Source of the DNA: Bacteroidota bacterium
Lineage (GTDB): Bacteria; Bacteroidota; Bacteroidia; Flavobacteriales; Flavobacteriaceae
Direction: 5' to 3'
Assembly: GCA_018267095.1 (NCBI GenBank)
Contig: JAFDZC010000011.1
Coordinates: 62,001-126,000 of the forward strand
DNA: 64,000 bases
The notes below the pieces were generated by a model. That model had not been told where the DNA came from and did no database searches. It saw only the letters and a list, made by a program, of their open reading frames with translations. Made by a program: the position numbers and the translations under genes. Below, piece by piece: positions 26,982 to 34,312 of this stretch; position 1 is the first letter of the stretch; every line of letters begins with the position of its first letter.

Positions 26982-27125
26982 TTAAGCGTCTAATGCACGG
27001 CTAGTTACATAATAACGCCAAGCTATAATAGCCAGTTGCCATTTCTTGGCTTTAGACATATCGAGTTGTTGTTTGGTAAAACTCGGAAGAATGAACTTAT
27101 TGATGCGCGCTAAAATTTTAAACAT
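26982..27125 (-). CDS. Conserved small protein, 47 residues
   Basis: A short gene I translated by hand: it opens MFKILARINKFILPSFTKQQ and ends in WRYYVTSRALDA. The pattern NK-ILPSFTK--LD-SKA-K-Q-AIIGWRYYVT resembles a very short flavobacterial protein, sometimes mis-annotated as SsrA-binding protein although far too short to be SmpB. It is basic, probably helical, and has no membrane segment or Cys. Its function is unknown. It ends 43 bases before the tRNA-Arg promoter on the same strand. Confidence 0.72.
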   Translation of the reverse strand: MFKILARINKFILPSFTKQQLDMSKAKKWQLAIIAWRYYVTSRALDA

Positions 27126-27147
27126 TCAATCAATTTTGGTCAAAGAT

Positions 27148-27177
27148 AAAAAAGACTGCTCAATGGCAGTCTTTTAG
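27148..27177 (-). terminator. Terminator of the BlaI-M56 operon
   Basis: GACTGC pairs with GCAGTC around a 6-base loop, with AAAA and TTTT extending the stem. On the minus strand it ends in a T run directly after the M56 gene. Confidence 0.85.
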
Positions 27178-27179
27178 GA

Positions 27180-28985
27180 TTATTTTTTCTTTTTGCTTTC
27201 GGCTCTGAGTTTTTCAAGCTCGGCTCTGGATTTTTCTATTTCTAGACGCGCTTGTTTGATTTCTTCACGAGCCGCTTCGATTTCTTTTTTGGCCTGAGCT
27301 AAATCTTGTTCAGAAGCATCTCGATCATCGATTGATTTTCTCATCTCAACTCTTGAGCGTTTCATCGCATCGCGTGCTTGTCTCATAGCGTCGCGGGTAA
27401 TTTTATTGATATCTTTTGAATCAATATCTACACGAATATCGCCAACATCCGAAAGTGATTTAATGATGATCGGATCTAATTCGGCAATGATTTTTTCCGG
27501 ATCAACGTCAATTCTTTCGCCATTGACAATCACACGCATACCGGCTTTATCTTTTTTATCGCTCTTGATGATGATTTTCTTGCTGATTTTGGCTGGTGGA
27601 GCGGGCGGATTTGGAACATCTGCTGACTCCGGAAGTTCTGCTGCCTCCGGTGCTTCGGGCGCTTCAGGAGCTTCCGGTGCCTCGATTTCAACAATCACAT
27701 CTTCGTTGTCCTCATCGTTCAATTCGTCTAAATTTCCATCCTCATTGATGTGGTAAGCATAGGCATAACGGTGCTCAGTTCTGCCATTGCCCATCGAGAA
27801 ACCACCTTTTTCATTTTGATAAATGTGAATCGGTTCAATGGCTTTGTCACCATTGTATTGCGAGGTTCCTTTGGATCCTTTGCCATCGTTGTATTCAACC
27901 TTAATACAGGTAATTTCGCCAGCAGCGTTGCGTTTAACTTTAGAAAATTTAAGCTTTACGTTGTGCTCTTTTTTGAGTCTTTCGGCTTCTTTTTTGAGTT
28001 GTTCATCTGAAGTGTTTTTGTCAATAACTACCGATACTTTTGGCTCGCCTTGGCTAATGGTGGTTTGTTTTTCTTGTGCTACAATCTTGGTTTGAAAATA
28101 CAGTAAGAAGGCCAAAAGTGCCGGAATTACTACAAAATACTTCCAAGAATTTCTCTTTTTTGATTGATTTGTGTTTAACATAACGATTCGTTTTTTGATT
28201 AATGATTGATAAAAAGGGTTGGTAATCGACACACAACTGTGGTTCGTAGTAACTTTTAACAAGGTAAATTGATATGATTTTTTTGCTTCAATATTCGTAG
28301 AATAATCCATCGACTTGAGCGCTTCACTATCGGCAATGAATTCCAAATTCTGCATCATCGCTTTTTTATACAACCAAATGAGCGGATGATACCAAAAAGC
28401 AATACAAAACAATCTGGCTAACAAAACGTCCAATGAATGTTTCTCACGACAATGCACGCGTTCATGCGCCAAAATGTTCTGCAATTCAGAAGCATCAAAC
28501 AATGCCGTATTATAGACGATATAATTAAAATATGAAAAAGGAGCCACCGCTTCAGAAACTTCTACATACTTAAATCCGGCTTCTTTGCGAATGGTTTTTC
28601 CGGTCAGTAATGCGCGCAAATGTTTAAAATCAAACAACAACTGAAACAATAAAATCAAAATGCCCAAACCGTAAATGGCTGCAGCCACCATCCACCAATT
28701 GATTTCAAAACTGGGTTCTGATAATGTTTGAGCAACTGTGTAATTAACCGGATGTTCAACAGTTTCAATCTGATTTAAAATAGGTTCAGCAACTACTTGA
28801 GGCGTTACCCATACTACTTTCGTGAAGGTAATTAGCGGCAAAACCACCGAAGCCACCAAACCCAACAACAAAAACCAACGATTGCTGTTGAAGAAGGTTT
28901 CTTTGCGCAAAAACAACCAATATGCACCATAAAACAAGGTGATGAGCGCGCTCACTTTGAGTAAATATACCGCCAGATTTTCCAT
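27180..28985 (-). CDS. M56 family sensor metallopeptidase (BlaR1-like) with a non-PBP C-terminal region
   Basis: A 601-residue membrane protease partnered with BlaI. Membrane segments occur at about residues 6-24, 38-56 and 99-118. The gluzincin motif HERVHCREKHSLD (about 175) is followed by WYHPLIWLYKKAMMQNLEFIADSEAL, and another membrane segment lies near 285-300. The periplasmic part has no penicillin-binding sensor domain. Instead it holds a beta-rich region, a repeated APE-type linker (APEAPEAPEAPEAAELPE) with a proline-rich end, and a charged coiled coil to the C-terminus (about 530-601). By analogy with BlaR1 it would cleave or inactivate BlaI on an envelope signal. It starts 5 bases after blaI. 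Confidence 0.88.
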   Translation of the reverse strand: MENLAVYLLKVSALITLFYGAYWLFLRKETFFNSNRWFLLLGLVASVVLPLITFTKVVWVTPQVVAEPILNQIETVEHPVNYTVAQTLSEPSFEINWWMVAAAIYGLGILILLFQLLFDFKHLRALLTGKTIRKEAGFKYVEVSEAVAPFSYFNYIVYNTALFDASELQNILAHERVHCREKHSLDVLLARLFCIAFWYHPLIWLYKKAMMQNLEFIADSEALKSMDYSTNIEAKKSYQFTLLKVTTNHSCVSITNPFYQSLIKKRIVMLNTNQSKKRNSWKYFVVIPALLAFLLYFQTKIVAQEKQTTISQGEPKVSVVIDKNTSDEQLKKEAERLKKEHNVKLKFSKVKRNAAGEITCIKVEYNDGKGSKGTSQYNGDKAIEPIHIYQNEKGGFSMGNGRTEHRYAYAYHINEDGNLDELNDEDNEDVIVEIEAPEAPEAPEAPEAAELPESADVPNPPAPPAKISKKIIIKSDKKDKAGMRVIVNGERIDVDPEKIIAELDPIIIKSLSDVGDIRVDIDSKDINKITRDAMRQARDAMKRSRVEMRKSIDDRDASEQDLAQAKKEIEAAREEIKQARLEIEKSRAELEKLRAESKKKK

Positions 28986-28990
28986 AAGAC

Positions 28991-29353
28991 TTATTGTTTG
29001 TTGTTTTCAATCATCGCCAGAATTTCTCTTAATTCATCTGCCGAAATTTTCTCTTCTTGTGCAAAATGCGACACCATACTTTTATACGAACTATTAAAAA
29101 ACGCATCAATCGCAGTGGTCATAAATTTCTTGCGGTAGTCGTCTTTGCTTACAATAGGGTAGTATTGGTGTGTATTTCCAAAGGCATTGTGCGCTACAAA
29201 ACCTTTTTCTTCCAAATTCCTGATAATGGTTGACAATGTGTTGTAATGCGGCTGTTCATCGGTGATTTCGGCCATTACTTCTTTGACAAATGCCTTCTCT
29301 AATTTCCAGAGAATGTGCATGATTTCTTCTTCTTTGTTGGTCAACTTTTGCAT
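28991..29353 (-). CDS. BlaI/MecI/CopY-family transcriptional repressor
   Basis: A 120-residue winged-helix repressor. It opens MQKLTNKEEEIMHILWKLEKAFVKEVM; the DNA-reading region is PHYNTLSTIIRNLEEKGFVAHNAFGNTHQYYPIVSKDDYRK. The ATG at 29353 gives the usual family length. An in-frame start at 29470 would translate a dispersed repeat and sits at the expected transcription start, so I reject it. Members bind as dimers to dyads in their own promoter and are removed by the partner M56 protease. Three matching dyads lie upstream (29487-29542). Confidence 0.92.
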   Translation of the reverse strand: MQKLTNKEEEIMHILWKLEKAFVKEVMAEITDEQPHYNTLSTIIRNLEEKGFVAHNAFGNTHQYYPIVSKDDYRKKFMTTAIDAFFNSSYKSMVSHFAQEEKISADELREILAMIENNKQ

Positions 29354-29376
29354 CGATCTGTATTTTTTTGATTTGG

Positions 29377-29473
29377 GCGTTGCTTTCAGCCTTGGCTTTC
29401 GGCACTCGCTGCGCCTTGCAGTCGCGAGCTCAAACAAAGCCTCAATCCCTAACGCATCGAGGCTCTGCAACGC
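29377..29473 (-). repeat. Intergenic element, GCGTTAGGGATwGAGGC type, in the blaI leader
   Basis: Read on the minus strand it contains GCGTTAGGGATTGAGGC, GTGCCGAAAGCC and GAAAGCAACGCCC, the same blocks in the same order as the element at 19202-19362. Outer arms GCGTTGC (29467-29473) and GCAACGC (29377-29383) are exact complements and could close a long hairpin. The whole element lies between the predicted blaI transcription start and its ATG, so it would be part of the mRNA leader. Confidence 0.65.
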
Positions 29474-29477
29474 GATT

Positions 29478-29508
29478 CAAACATACAACTATAAATTTAG
29501 TTACGCAA
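29478..29508 (-). promoter_or_regulatory. Promoter of the blaI-M56 operon
   Basis: On the minus strand TTG (29506-29508), 20 bases, then TATGTTTG (29478-29485) matches the Bacteroidetes consensus. Two of the three operator-like dyads overlap the region between and around these boxes, as expected for repression by BlaI. Confidence 0.7.
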
Positions 29509-29542
29509 CTAAAAAAATAGTTATTTAACTAAAATTTAAGTT
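29487..29542. promoter_or_regulatory. Triple operator-like dyads AACTA-N6-TAGTT
   Basis: Three 16-base dyads lie at 29487-29502 (AACTA-TAAATT-TAGTT), 29507-29522 (AACTA-AAAAAA-TAGTT) and 29527-29542 (AACTA-AAATTT-AAGTT, one mismatch). Their starts are exactly 20 bases apart, nearly two helical turns, so all face the same side of the DNA. They flank and overlap the -33 element of the blaI promoter. BlaI-family operators are dyads of this size, so these are probable repressor sites. Confidence 0.72.
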
Positions 29543-29565
29543 TTACTCAGACTTGCTCGCGAAAA

Positions 29566-29772
29566 TTATTCTTTAGATTTTATATACAAAGTAGTGAGTG
29601 TTCTAGCCCAATAGCGCGGAACCTCAAATTCACTTTGCAAGTAAGCCACTACATCATTTGATTTTTTATCAGCCGCATGAAAAGCATCCAAAATAACCAA
29701 CCAGTCGGCAATAACTTTTCCGGTTTTGTCCATGACTTGCTCATCTGAAACTTCCCAATATTCTTTTTTCAT
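29566..29772 (-). CDS. DUF4287-like small protein
   Basis: A 68-residue soluble protein: EYWEVSDEQVMDKTGKVIADWLVILDAFHAADKKSNDVVAYLQSEFEVPRYWARTLTTLYI. The pattern of a short helix, W-x-x-x-LD, then VVA-L and V-R-WARTLT matches the DUF4287 family, whose function is not known. The gene lies alone, 24 bases beyond the operator region and divergent from the following plus-strand gene. Its proximity to the BlaI operators does not by itself show regulation. Confidence 0.75.
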   Translation of the reverse strand: MKKEYWEVSDEQVMDKTGKVIADWLVILDAFHAADKKSNDVVAYLQSEFEVPRYWARTLTTLYIKSKE

Positions 29773-29815
29773 TGTTATATTCCGTTTACTTTAGCAGCAT
29801 AAAAATACAGTTTAA

Positions 29816-30358
29816 ATGTCTTCTAAATACAACCGCCACAATTTTCACAAGCATACCTACTGCGTCTTTGAACAGGTTGGGCAAGAGGCACTTGAAAACC
29901 TAAACTTATCCTATCAAAGCGCATCCGGAAGTCAATATTATTTTACGGATTTAGGTGTATACAGAAGGTCAAATCACTGGGGACGAGCCGCCAATTGCAA
30001 GTGGCGTTTGCAATCGGATGAAAATTTAACTGAAAACAGAACCAAAATTGGATATGCGCGCTGGGATGCTTTTTACCGCGACAACGATGTTGAAAAACTT
30101 TACTTCATTGTTTATGATGCGCAAAGCCAAAAAGTGAATTATGCACACAAAGACAGCTCAGAATATCAACCGGAGTTTGTTTTGCGCACGGCTTCACAAA
30201 CCACACAAATCATCAAAAGCATCCGTCAACTATTGATTACAGAGGCTTGGGCCAAGTATTTAAATTTTGAAGATATTGATTTGCTCAGAAGTCAAATCAT
30301 CAATCAGCTTATCACTACCCATTTGAGCTTGACTGAAATTAAGAGACAGTTTTTATGA
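29816..30358 (+). CDS. Conserved hypothetical protein
   Basis: A 180-residue protein that I do not recognise. It has no signal peptide or membrane segment. Notable features are an aromatic-rich N-terminal region (YNRHNFHKHTYCVFEQVG; GVYRRSNHWGRAANCKWRL) and a helical C-terminus (LLRSQIINQLITTHLSLTEIKRQFL). The tight spacing of charged and aromatic residues is typical of a real globular protein. Its stop codon overlaps the convergent MFS gene by 6 bases. Confidence 0.68.
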   Translation: MSSKYNRHNFHKHTYCVFEQVGQEALENLNLSYQSASGSQYYFTDLGVYRRSNHWGRAANCKWRLQSDENLTENRTKIGYARWDAFYRDNDVEKLYFIVYDAQSQKVNYAHKDSSEYQPEFVLRTASQTTQIIKSIRQLLITEAWAKYLNFEDIDLLRSQIINQLITTHLSLTEIKRQFL

Positions 30359-31579
30359 ACTAAGACTGCGTTCTATGGCCACTTGTTTTTGCAACCAAAC
30401 ACAACACAATACGCCGGTAATTCCCAAACTTCCCATGAGCCACCAATTGGCAGTATAACCAAAATGGCTAATGGTTTCCATACCGGTTTTTGAACTCATA
30501 ATGTGCGCCAGGCTAAAGCTCATGGTGTAAAATGCCATGTATCTGCCTTCGTGTCCTTTTGGGGCTCGGCTGAGCGCAAATGAATTCGAGAACGGAAAAA
30601 TAAACATTTCGCCAAAAGTCATAAACAAAATACTGATGATGAGCACGCCGGCCCATTGGTCATACAACAACACAAAGAAACTGCAAGCCATCATGATAGA
30701 ACCCCAAAAAATGATTTGGAGTTTGTCAATCTGCTTGCGCTCAAAAATAGTCACCGTGGGCATTTCAAGAAAGAAAATAATCAAACCATTGAGCGTCATA
30801 AGCAAACCGGTTTGAAACTCTGTAAGCCCAAATTGTTCGTGGTGATAGAGCGGAAGCGTTGTAAAAAGCTGAAAGAAAATCATCGCCGTTACAAAACACA
30901 CAAAAATAAACACCCAAAAAATTCGATCACGAAATACTGAGTTGGGTAAATGGTCATCAGCACCAACAATATTTAAATCCTCTGGTTTCTTTTTCTCTTT
31001 GACGAGTAAAGCAAAAGCTGTAATGGCTATGATACAGGTGGCTCCATCGGCCCAAAACAATCCTTTATACCCAATGCCCATAATAATGAGCCCGCCCAAA
31101 GCCGGACCAACTGAAAACCCCAAATTAACCGCTAAACGAACCAATGTCAGCGCACGGGTTCTATTTTCGGGTTTGGCATAAGCGCCCAAAGAAACGAACA
31201 TCGCCGGACGGAACATATCGGCAATAACCATAATCAAAAACATCCCCAAGCAAAGCCCATAAAAAGAGGTAATGAATTGCAAAATAAAAAACGCACATCC
31301 GCTGGTAAACAAGCTGAAAATCATTATTTTATAAAAGCCTATTTTGTCGGATAGTTTTCCTCCGAGCCATGAGCCCAACATCGAGCCCAAACCAAAACAG
31401 ACCATGACCCAACCGACTTGCGCATAACTAAAATTTAAGTCTTCTTTGAGATACTTAGACAAAAAAGGCAAAACCATCGTTCCGGCGCGGTTGATAAAAG
31501 TAATGATCGCCAGTATCCAAACTTCGCGTCTGAAACCTTTAAAATTGTCTAAATACCTTTGAAATGCTTTGAAAATCAT
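30353..31579 (-). CDS. MFS transporter, drug-efflux type
   Basis: A 408-residue major facilitator with about 12 membrane segments. The MFS signature between segments 2 and 3 is GSWLGGKLSDKIGFYKIMI, and motif-like NRARALTLVRLAVNLGFSVGPALGG is seen near segments 4-5 (sequence here reads ENRTRALTLV). The layout resembles the MdtH/Bmr-type drug/proton antiporters, but the substrate is not known. It is transcribed alone, on the opposite strand from both neighbours. Confidence 0.88.
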   Translation of the reverse strand: MIFKAFQRYLDNFKGFRREVWILAIITFINRAGTMVLPFLSKYLKEDLNFSYAQVGWVMVCFGLGSMLGSWLGGKLSDKIGFYKIMIFSLFTSGCAFFILQFITSFYGLCLGMFLIMVIADMFRPAMFVSLGAYAKPENRTRALTLVRLAVNLGFSVGPALGGLIIMGIGYKGLFWADGATCIIAITAFALLVKEKKKPEDLNIVGADDHLPNSVFRDRIFWVFIFVCFVTAMIFFQLFTTLPLYHHEQFGLTEFQTGLLMTLNGLIIFFLEMPTVTIFERKQIDKLQIIFWGSIMMACSFFVLLYDQWAGVLIISILFMTFGEMFIFPFSNSFALSRAPKGHEGRYMAFYTMSFSLAHIMSSKTGMETISHFGYTANWWLMGSLGITGVLCCVWLQKQVAIERSLSS

Positions 31580-31621
31580 ATCTGGGAAGTTGGCGCAAAG
31601 GTAAAGTTTTGAAGCGCTTTG

Positions 31622-31655
31622 TTGACCGACTCAGTTTATTTTTAGCTTATTTTTG
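31622..31655 (+). promoter_or_regulatory. Promoter for the DUF1684-tatD cluster
   Basis: TTG (31622-31624), 23 bases, then TATTTTTG (31648-31655): within the accepted spacing. The predicted transcript starts about 9 bases before the ATG at 31671. Confidence 0.55.
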
Positions 31656-31670
31656 TGAAAATTTTTTTTG

Positions 31671-32270
31671 ATGAAAAAGCTATTCGTTTTTGTTTTGTTT
31701 TTAAACTTGGCTAGCCTTTCAGCACAAAACTGGACTGCTGATGATGCCAAAACTTTTCAACTCAACCTCAATGCTGAGTTTGCTGATGCCAAGCAAAGCC
31801 CGCTTGAAACTTCAGATTTGAAAAAATTTAACGGCCTTAATTTTTATCCGGTTTCGGCCAAATATGCGGTCAAAGCGCGTTTTGTGCGTACCGAAAATCA
31901 AAAACCTTTTGGGATGAAAACCTCTACTTCGCGTTTGCCGATGTATGTTAAATACGGCGAATTGTATTTTGAATTAGACGGAAAAAAATGCAAACTCAAT
32001 TTATACCAAAACCAAGAATTAATCAAAAAGCCGGGTTATGAAGATCATTTGTTCTTGCCTTTTTCAGATCTAACCAGCGGAAAAGAAACCTACATTGGAG
32101 GCCGCTACATCGACATGAAAAAGCCAAAATCTTCTGATGTACTCATTGATTTCAACACGGCGTATAATCCGTATTGCGCCTACAACCACAAATACTCTTG
32201 CCCGATTGTGCCGCTTGAGAACGATCTTTCGGTTGCTATTGAAGCCGGTGTCAAAAAGTTTCACGATTAA
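31671..32270 (+). CDS. DUF1684 domain protein, exported
   Basis: A 199-residue exported protein with a signal peptide (MKKLFVFVLFLNLASLSAQ). The rest is DUF1684: FNGLNFYPVSAKYAVKARFVR, LPMYVKYGELYFELDGKKCKLNLYQN and, near the end, LIDFNTAYNPYCAYNHKYSCPIVPLEN with PYCAY and CP conserved Cys. The family's function is not known. The ATG at 31671 is used; the preceding TTG is not needed. The stop codon overlaps the tatD start by one base (TAATG), so the two are translationally coupled. Confidence 0.85.
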   Translation: MKKLFVFVLFLNLASLSAQNWTADDAKTFQLNLNAEFADAKQSPLETSDLKKFNGLNFYPVSAKYAVKARFVRTENQKPFGMKTSTSRLPMYVKYGELYFELDGKKCKLNLYQNQELIKKPGYEDHLFLPFSDLTSGKETYIGGRYIDMKKPKSSDVLIDFNTAYNPYCAYNHKYSCPIVPLENDLSVAIEAGVKKFHD

Positions 32271-32923
32271 TGCAGTATTTTAATTTACATACGCATCAAT
32301 TTTCAGTTCAAGAAGAAATTCTTGAATTGGTCAATCAATATCCGCTTGAATTTAATGAAGCCATTCCGTGGTATTCTATCGGCATTCATCCTTGGAAAAT
32401 TAACTCAGAAACACTTGCATCTGAATTAGATATTATTGCCGAAAAATTACTCACTCCCAATTGTTTAGCACTCGGAGAATGTGGTTTGGATAAGCGTATT
32501 GAAACTCCATTTGATTCGCAGATTCAGGTGTTTGAACAGCAACTGTTCTTAGCCGAAAAATTCCGTAAACCGGTTGTGATTCATTGTGTAGCAGCTTATT
32601 CAGAATTGATTCAAATCAAGAAAAAACTACAGATTTCTGTACCGATGATTCTTCACGGATTCTCGAAAAATACAGCTACGGCACAGCAACTTTTGGAGCA
32701 TGGATTTTATCTGTCGTTCGGGAAATATTTACTCAGAAATCCCGAATTGGCTCAAGTTTTTAAAAATATACCCGACCAACGCTTTTTTTTGGAAACCGAT
32801 ACCATTGAGGAAAGCCTAACCGATGTATATTTGCGCGCTGCCGATTGCAAGTCGTATTCGGTGGCACAAATCCAGCAAATCATCGCTGAGAATTTTGAAA
32901 AAGTATTCATACAAACAACCTAA
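32270..32923 (+). CDS. TatD family metal-dependent hydrolase
   Basis: A 217-residue TIM-barrel hydrolase of the TatD/YcfH type. It keeps the main metal-site motifs: FNLHTHQF at the start, ALGECGLDK, PVVIHCVAAYSELI, MILHGFSKN and FFLETD near the end. TatD enzymes have 3'-5' DNase activity; it is shorter than the usual 255-265 residues, as is common for a Bacteroidetes subgroup. It is coupled to the upstream DUF1684 gene and followed 13 bases later by tcdA. Confidence 0.85.
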   Translation: MQYFNLHTHQFSVQEEILELVNQYPLEFNEAIPWYSIGIHPWKINSETLASELDIIAEKLLTPNCLALGECGLDKRIETPFDSQIQVFEQQLFLAEKFRKPVVIHCVAAYSELIQIKKKLQISVPMILHGFSKNTATAQQLLEHGFYLSFGKYLLRNPELAQVFKNIPDQRFFLETDTIEESLTDVYLRAADCKSYSVAQIQQIIAENFEKVFIQTT

Positions 32924-32936
32924 AGTATTATAAAAT

Positions 32937-33659
32937 ATGGCTATTTGGACCGAAAGAGCCGAATTATTATTTAAAAAAGAAGGGCTCGAAAAACTCAAAA
33001 AAGCGCATGTATTGGTAGTCGGATTGGGCGGAGTGGGCTCGTTTGCAGCCGAATTTATTGTACGCGCCGGCGTTGGAACGATGACGATAGTCGATGGAGA
33101 TGTTGTGGATATTACCAACATCAACCGTCAGTTGCCGGCCTTACATTCAACCGTCGGGAAGCCTAAAGTCGATATCATGGGCGATCGCTTGATGGACATC
33201 AATCCGGAATTAAAACTCACGCGCCTCAAAGAATTTCTTTCGCCTGAACGCGCAACAAGTATTGTGACTCCGGAGTATGATTATGTATTGGATTGTATCG
33301 ACAGCTTAACGCCAAAACTCAATTTAATTGCTTCGGCCAAACGCCAAAAAATAAAAGTCATTAGCAATATGGGCGCCGGCGGAAAATTTGAAGCCTCTAA
33401 AGTCATGGTGACCGATATCAAGAAAACCAAATATTGTCCGCTGGCGAAAAATGTCCGCAAAAGACTCAAGAAAATGGGTATTTCTTCGGGCATTAAAGTC
33501 GTGTATTCTTATGAAAAACCCGATGAAGAAAGCATCAAAATGACCGATGGAACCAACTTCAAAAAATCGTTTTATGGCACCAACAGCTGGATGCCGGCCC
33601 TGTTCGGATTGCATGCCGCCGAAACAGTGATTTGTCATTTGCTCGAAAGAGAATCATGA
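32937..33659 (+). CDS. tcdA: tRNA threonylcarbamoyladenosine dehydratase TcdA
   Basis: A 240-residue E1-like adenylating enzyme that cyclises t6A-37 in tRNA to ct6A. The nucleotide-binding motif is VLVVGLGGVGSFAAEFIVRAGVG; the family-defining stretches TIVDGDVVDITNINRQLPALHSTVGKPKVDIM and VLDCIDSLTPKLNLI follow. It completes a modification route for which tsaE lies elsewhere in this window. Its stop codon overlaps the HAD gene start (ATGA). Confidence 0.92.
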   Translation: MAIWTERAELLFKKEGLEKLKKAHVLVVGLGGVGSFAAEFIVRAGVGTMTIVDGDVVDITNINRQLPALHSTVGKPKVDIMGDRLMDINPELKLTRLKEFLSPERATSIVTPEYDYVLDCIDSLTPKLNLIASAKRQKIKVISNMGAGGKFEASKVMVTDIKKTKYCPLAKNVRKRLKKMGISSGIKVVYSYEKPDEESIKMTDGTNFKKSFYGTNSWMPALFGLHAAETVICHLLERES

Positions 33660-34312
33660 TGCAAACGGTCATTTTTGATATGGACGGTGTCTTGGTCGAT
33701 ACCGAACCGGTGCATCATTTGGCTTATGAGCGTCAATTTGATGAACTTCAAATTTCGGTAGACGAGGAGATTTATGCTTCTTTTACAGGCAATTCGACAC
33801 CGAATATTTTCGTGAAACTCAAAGAGATGTTTGGTTTATCCCAAAGCGTAGATGAATTAACAGCGACCAAACTTCAATATTTTAATGAAGCTTTTGAATC
33901 TCATGCTGATTTGCAACTCATGCCCGGTGTTTTACCATTGATTCAAGACTTACATCACAACGGCATTCAATTGCTGATTGCCTCATCTTCTGCTCGCGAT
34001 ACGATTGAGCGCGTGGTCAATCGATTTGTGCTTCAGCCTTATTTTTCGCATTTAATTTCGGGCGAAGAATTTCCGAAATCTAAACCTGATCCGGCCATTT
34101 TTTTACGAGCGGTTGCATTATCAAAAACGCCTAGAGAAAATTGTCTAATCATTGAAGACAGTACCAACGGAATCAAAGCGGCGCGCGCAGCTGGTGTTTT
34201 TTGTATTGGTTATGCCAATCGTGGGCAGAATCCACAGGATATTTCTGAGGCTCATATGAAGATTGACGATTTTTCAGAACTCAGTTTTAACCGACTTCAG
34301 GATTTGATTTAA
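33656..34312 (+). CDS. HAD phosphatase, beta-phosphoglucomutase type
   Basis: A 218-residue HAD enzyme. Motif I is [18 protein letters not shown], motif II is [15 protein letters not shown], motif III is the Lys in [14 protein letters not shown], and motif IV is [18 protein letters not shown]. The helical cap after motif I is that of the beta-phosphoglucomutase subgroup; the true substrate (sugar phosphate, or a mutase function) cannot be assigned. The start at 33656 uses the ATGA overlap with tcdA; 33659 is also possible. It ends in the TTAA shared with the convergent cryptochrome gene. Confidence 0.88.
   Translation: MMQTVIFDMDGVLVDTEPVHHLAYERQFDELQISVDEEIYASFTGNSTPNIFVKLKEMFGLSQSVDELTATKLQYFNEAFESHADLQLMPGVLPLIQDLHHNGIQLLIASSSARDTIERVVNRFVLQPYFSHLISGEEFPKSKPDPAIFLRAVALSKTPRENCLIIEDSTNGIKAARAAGVFCIGYANRGQNPQDISEAHMKIDDFSELSFNRLQDLI

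Noticed and set aside
29354-29470. N-terminal extension of the BlaI-like repressor from a start at 29470
   Set aside because: It would translate the repeat element and begin at the predicted transcription start; family length fits the ATG at 29353.
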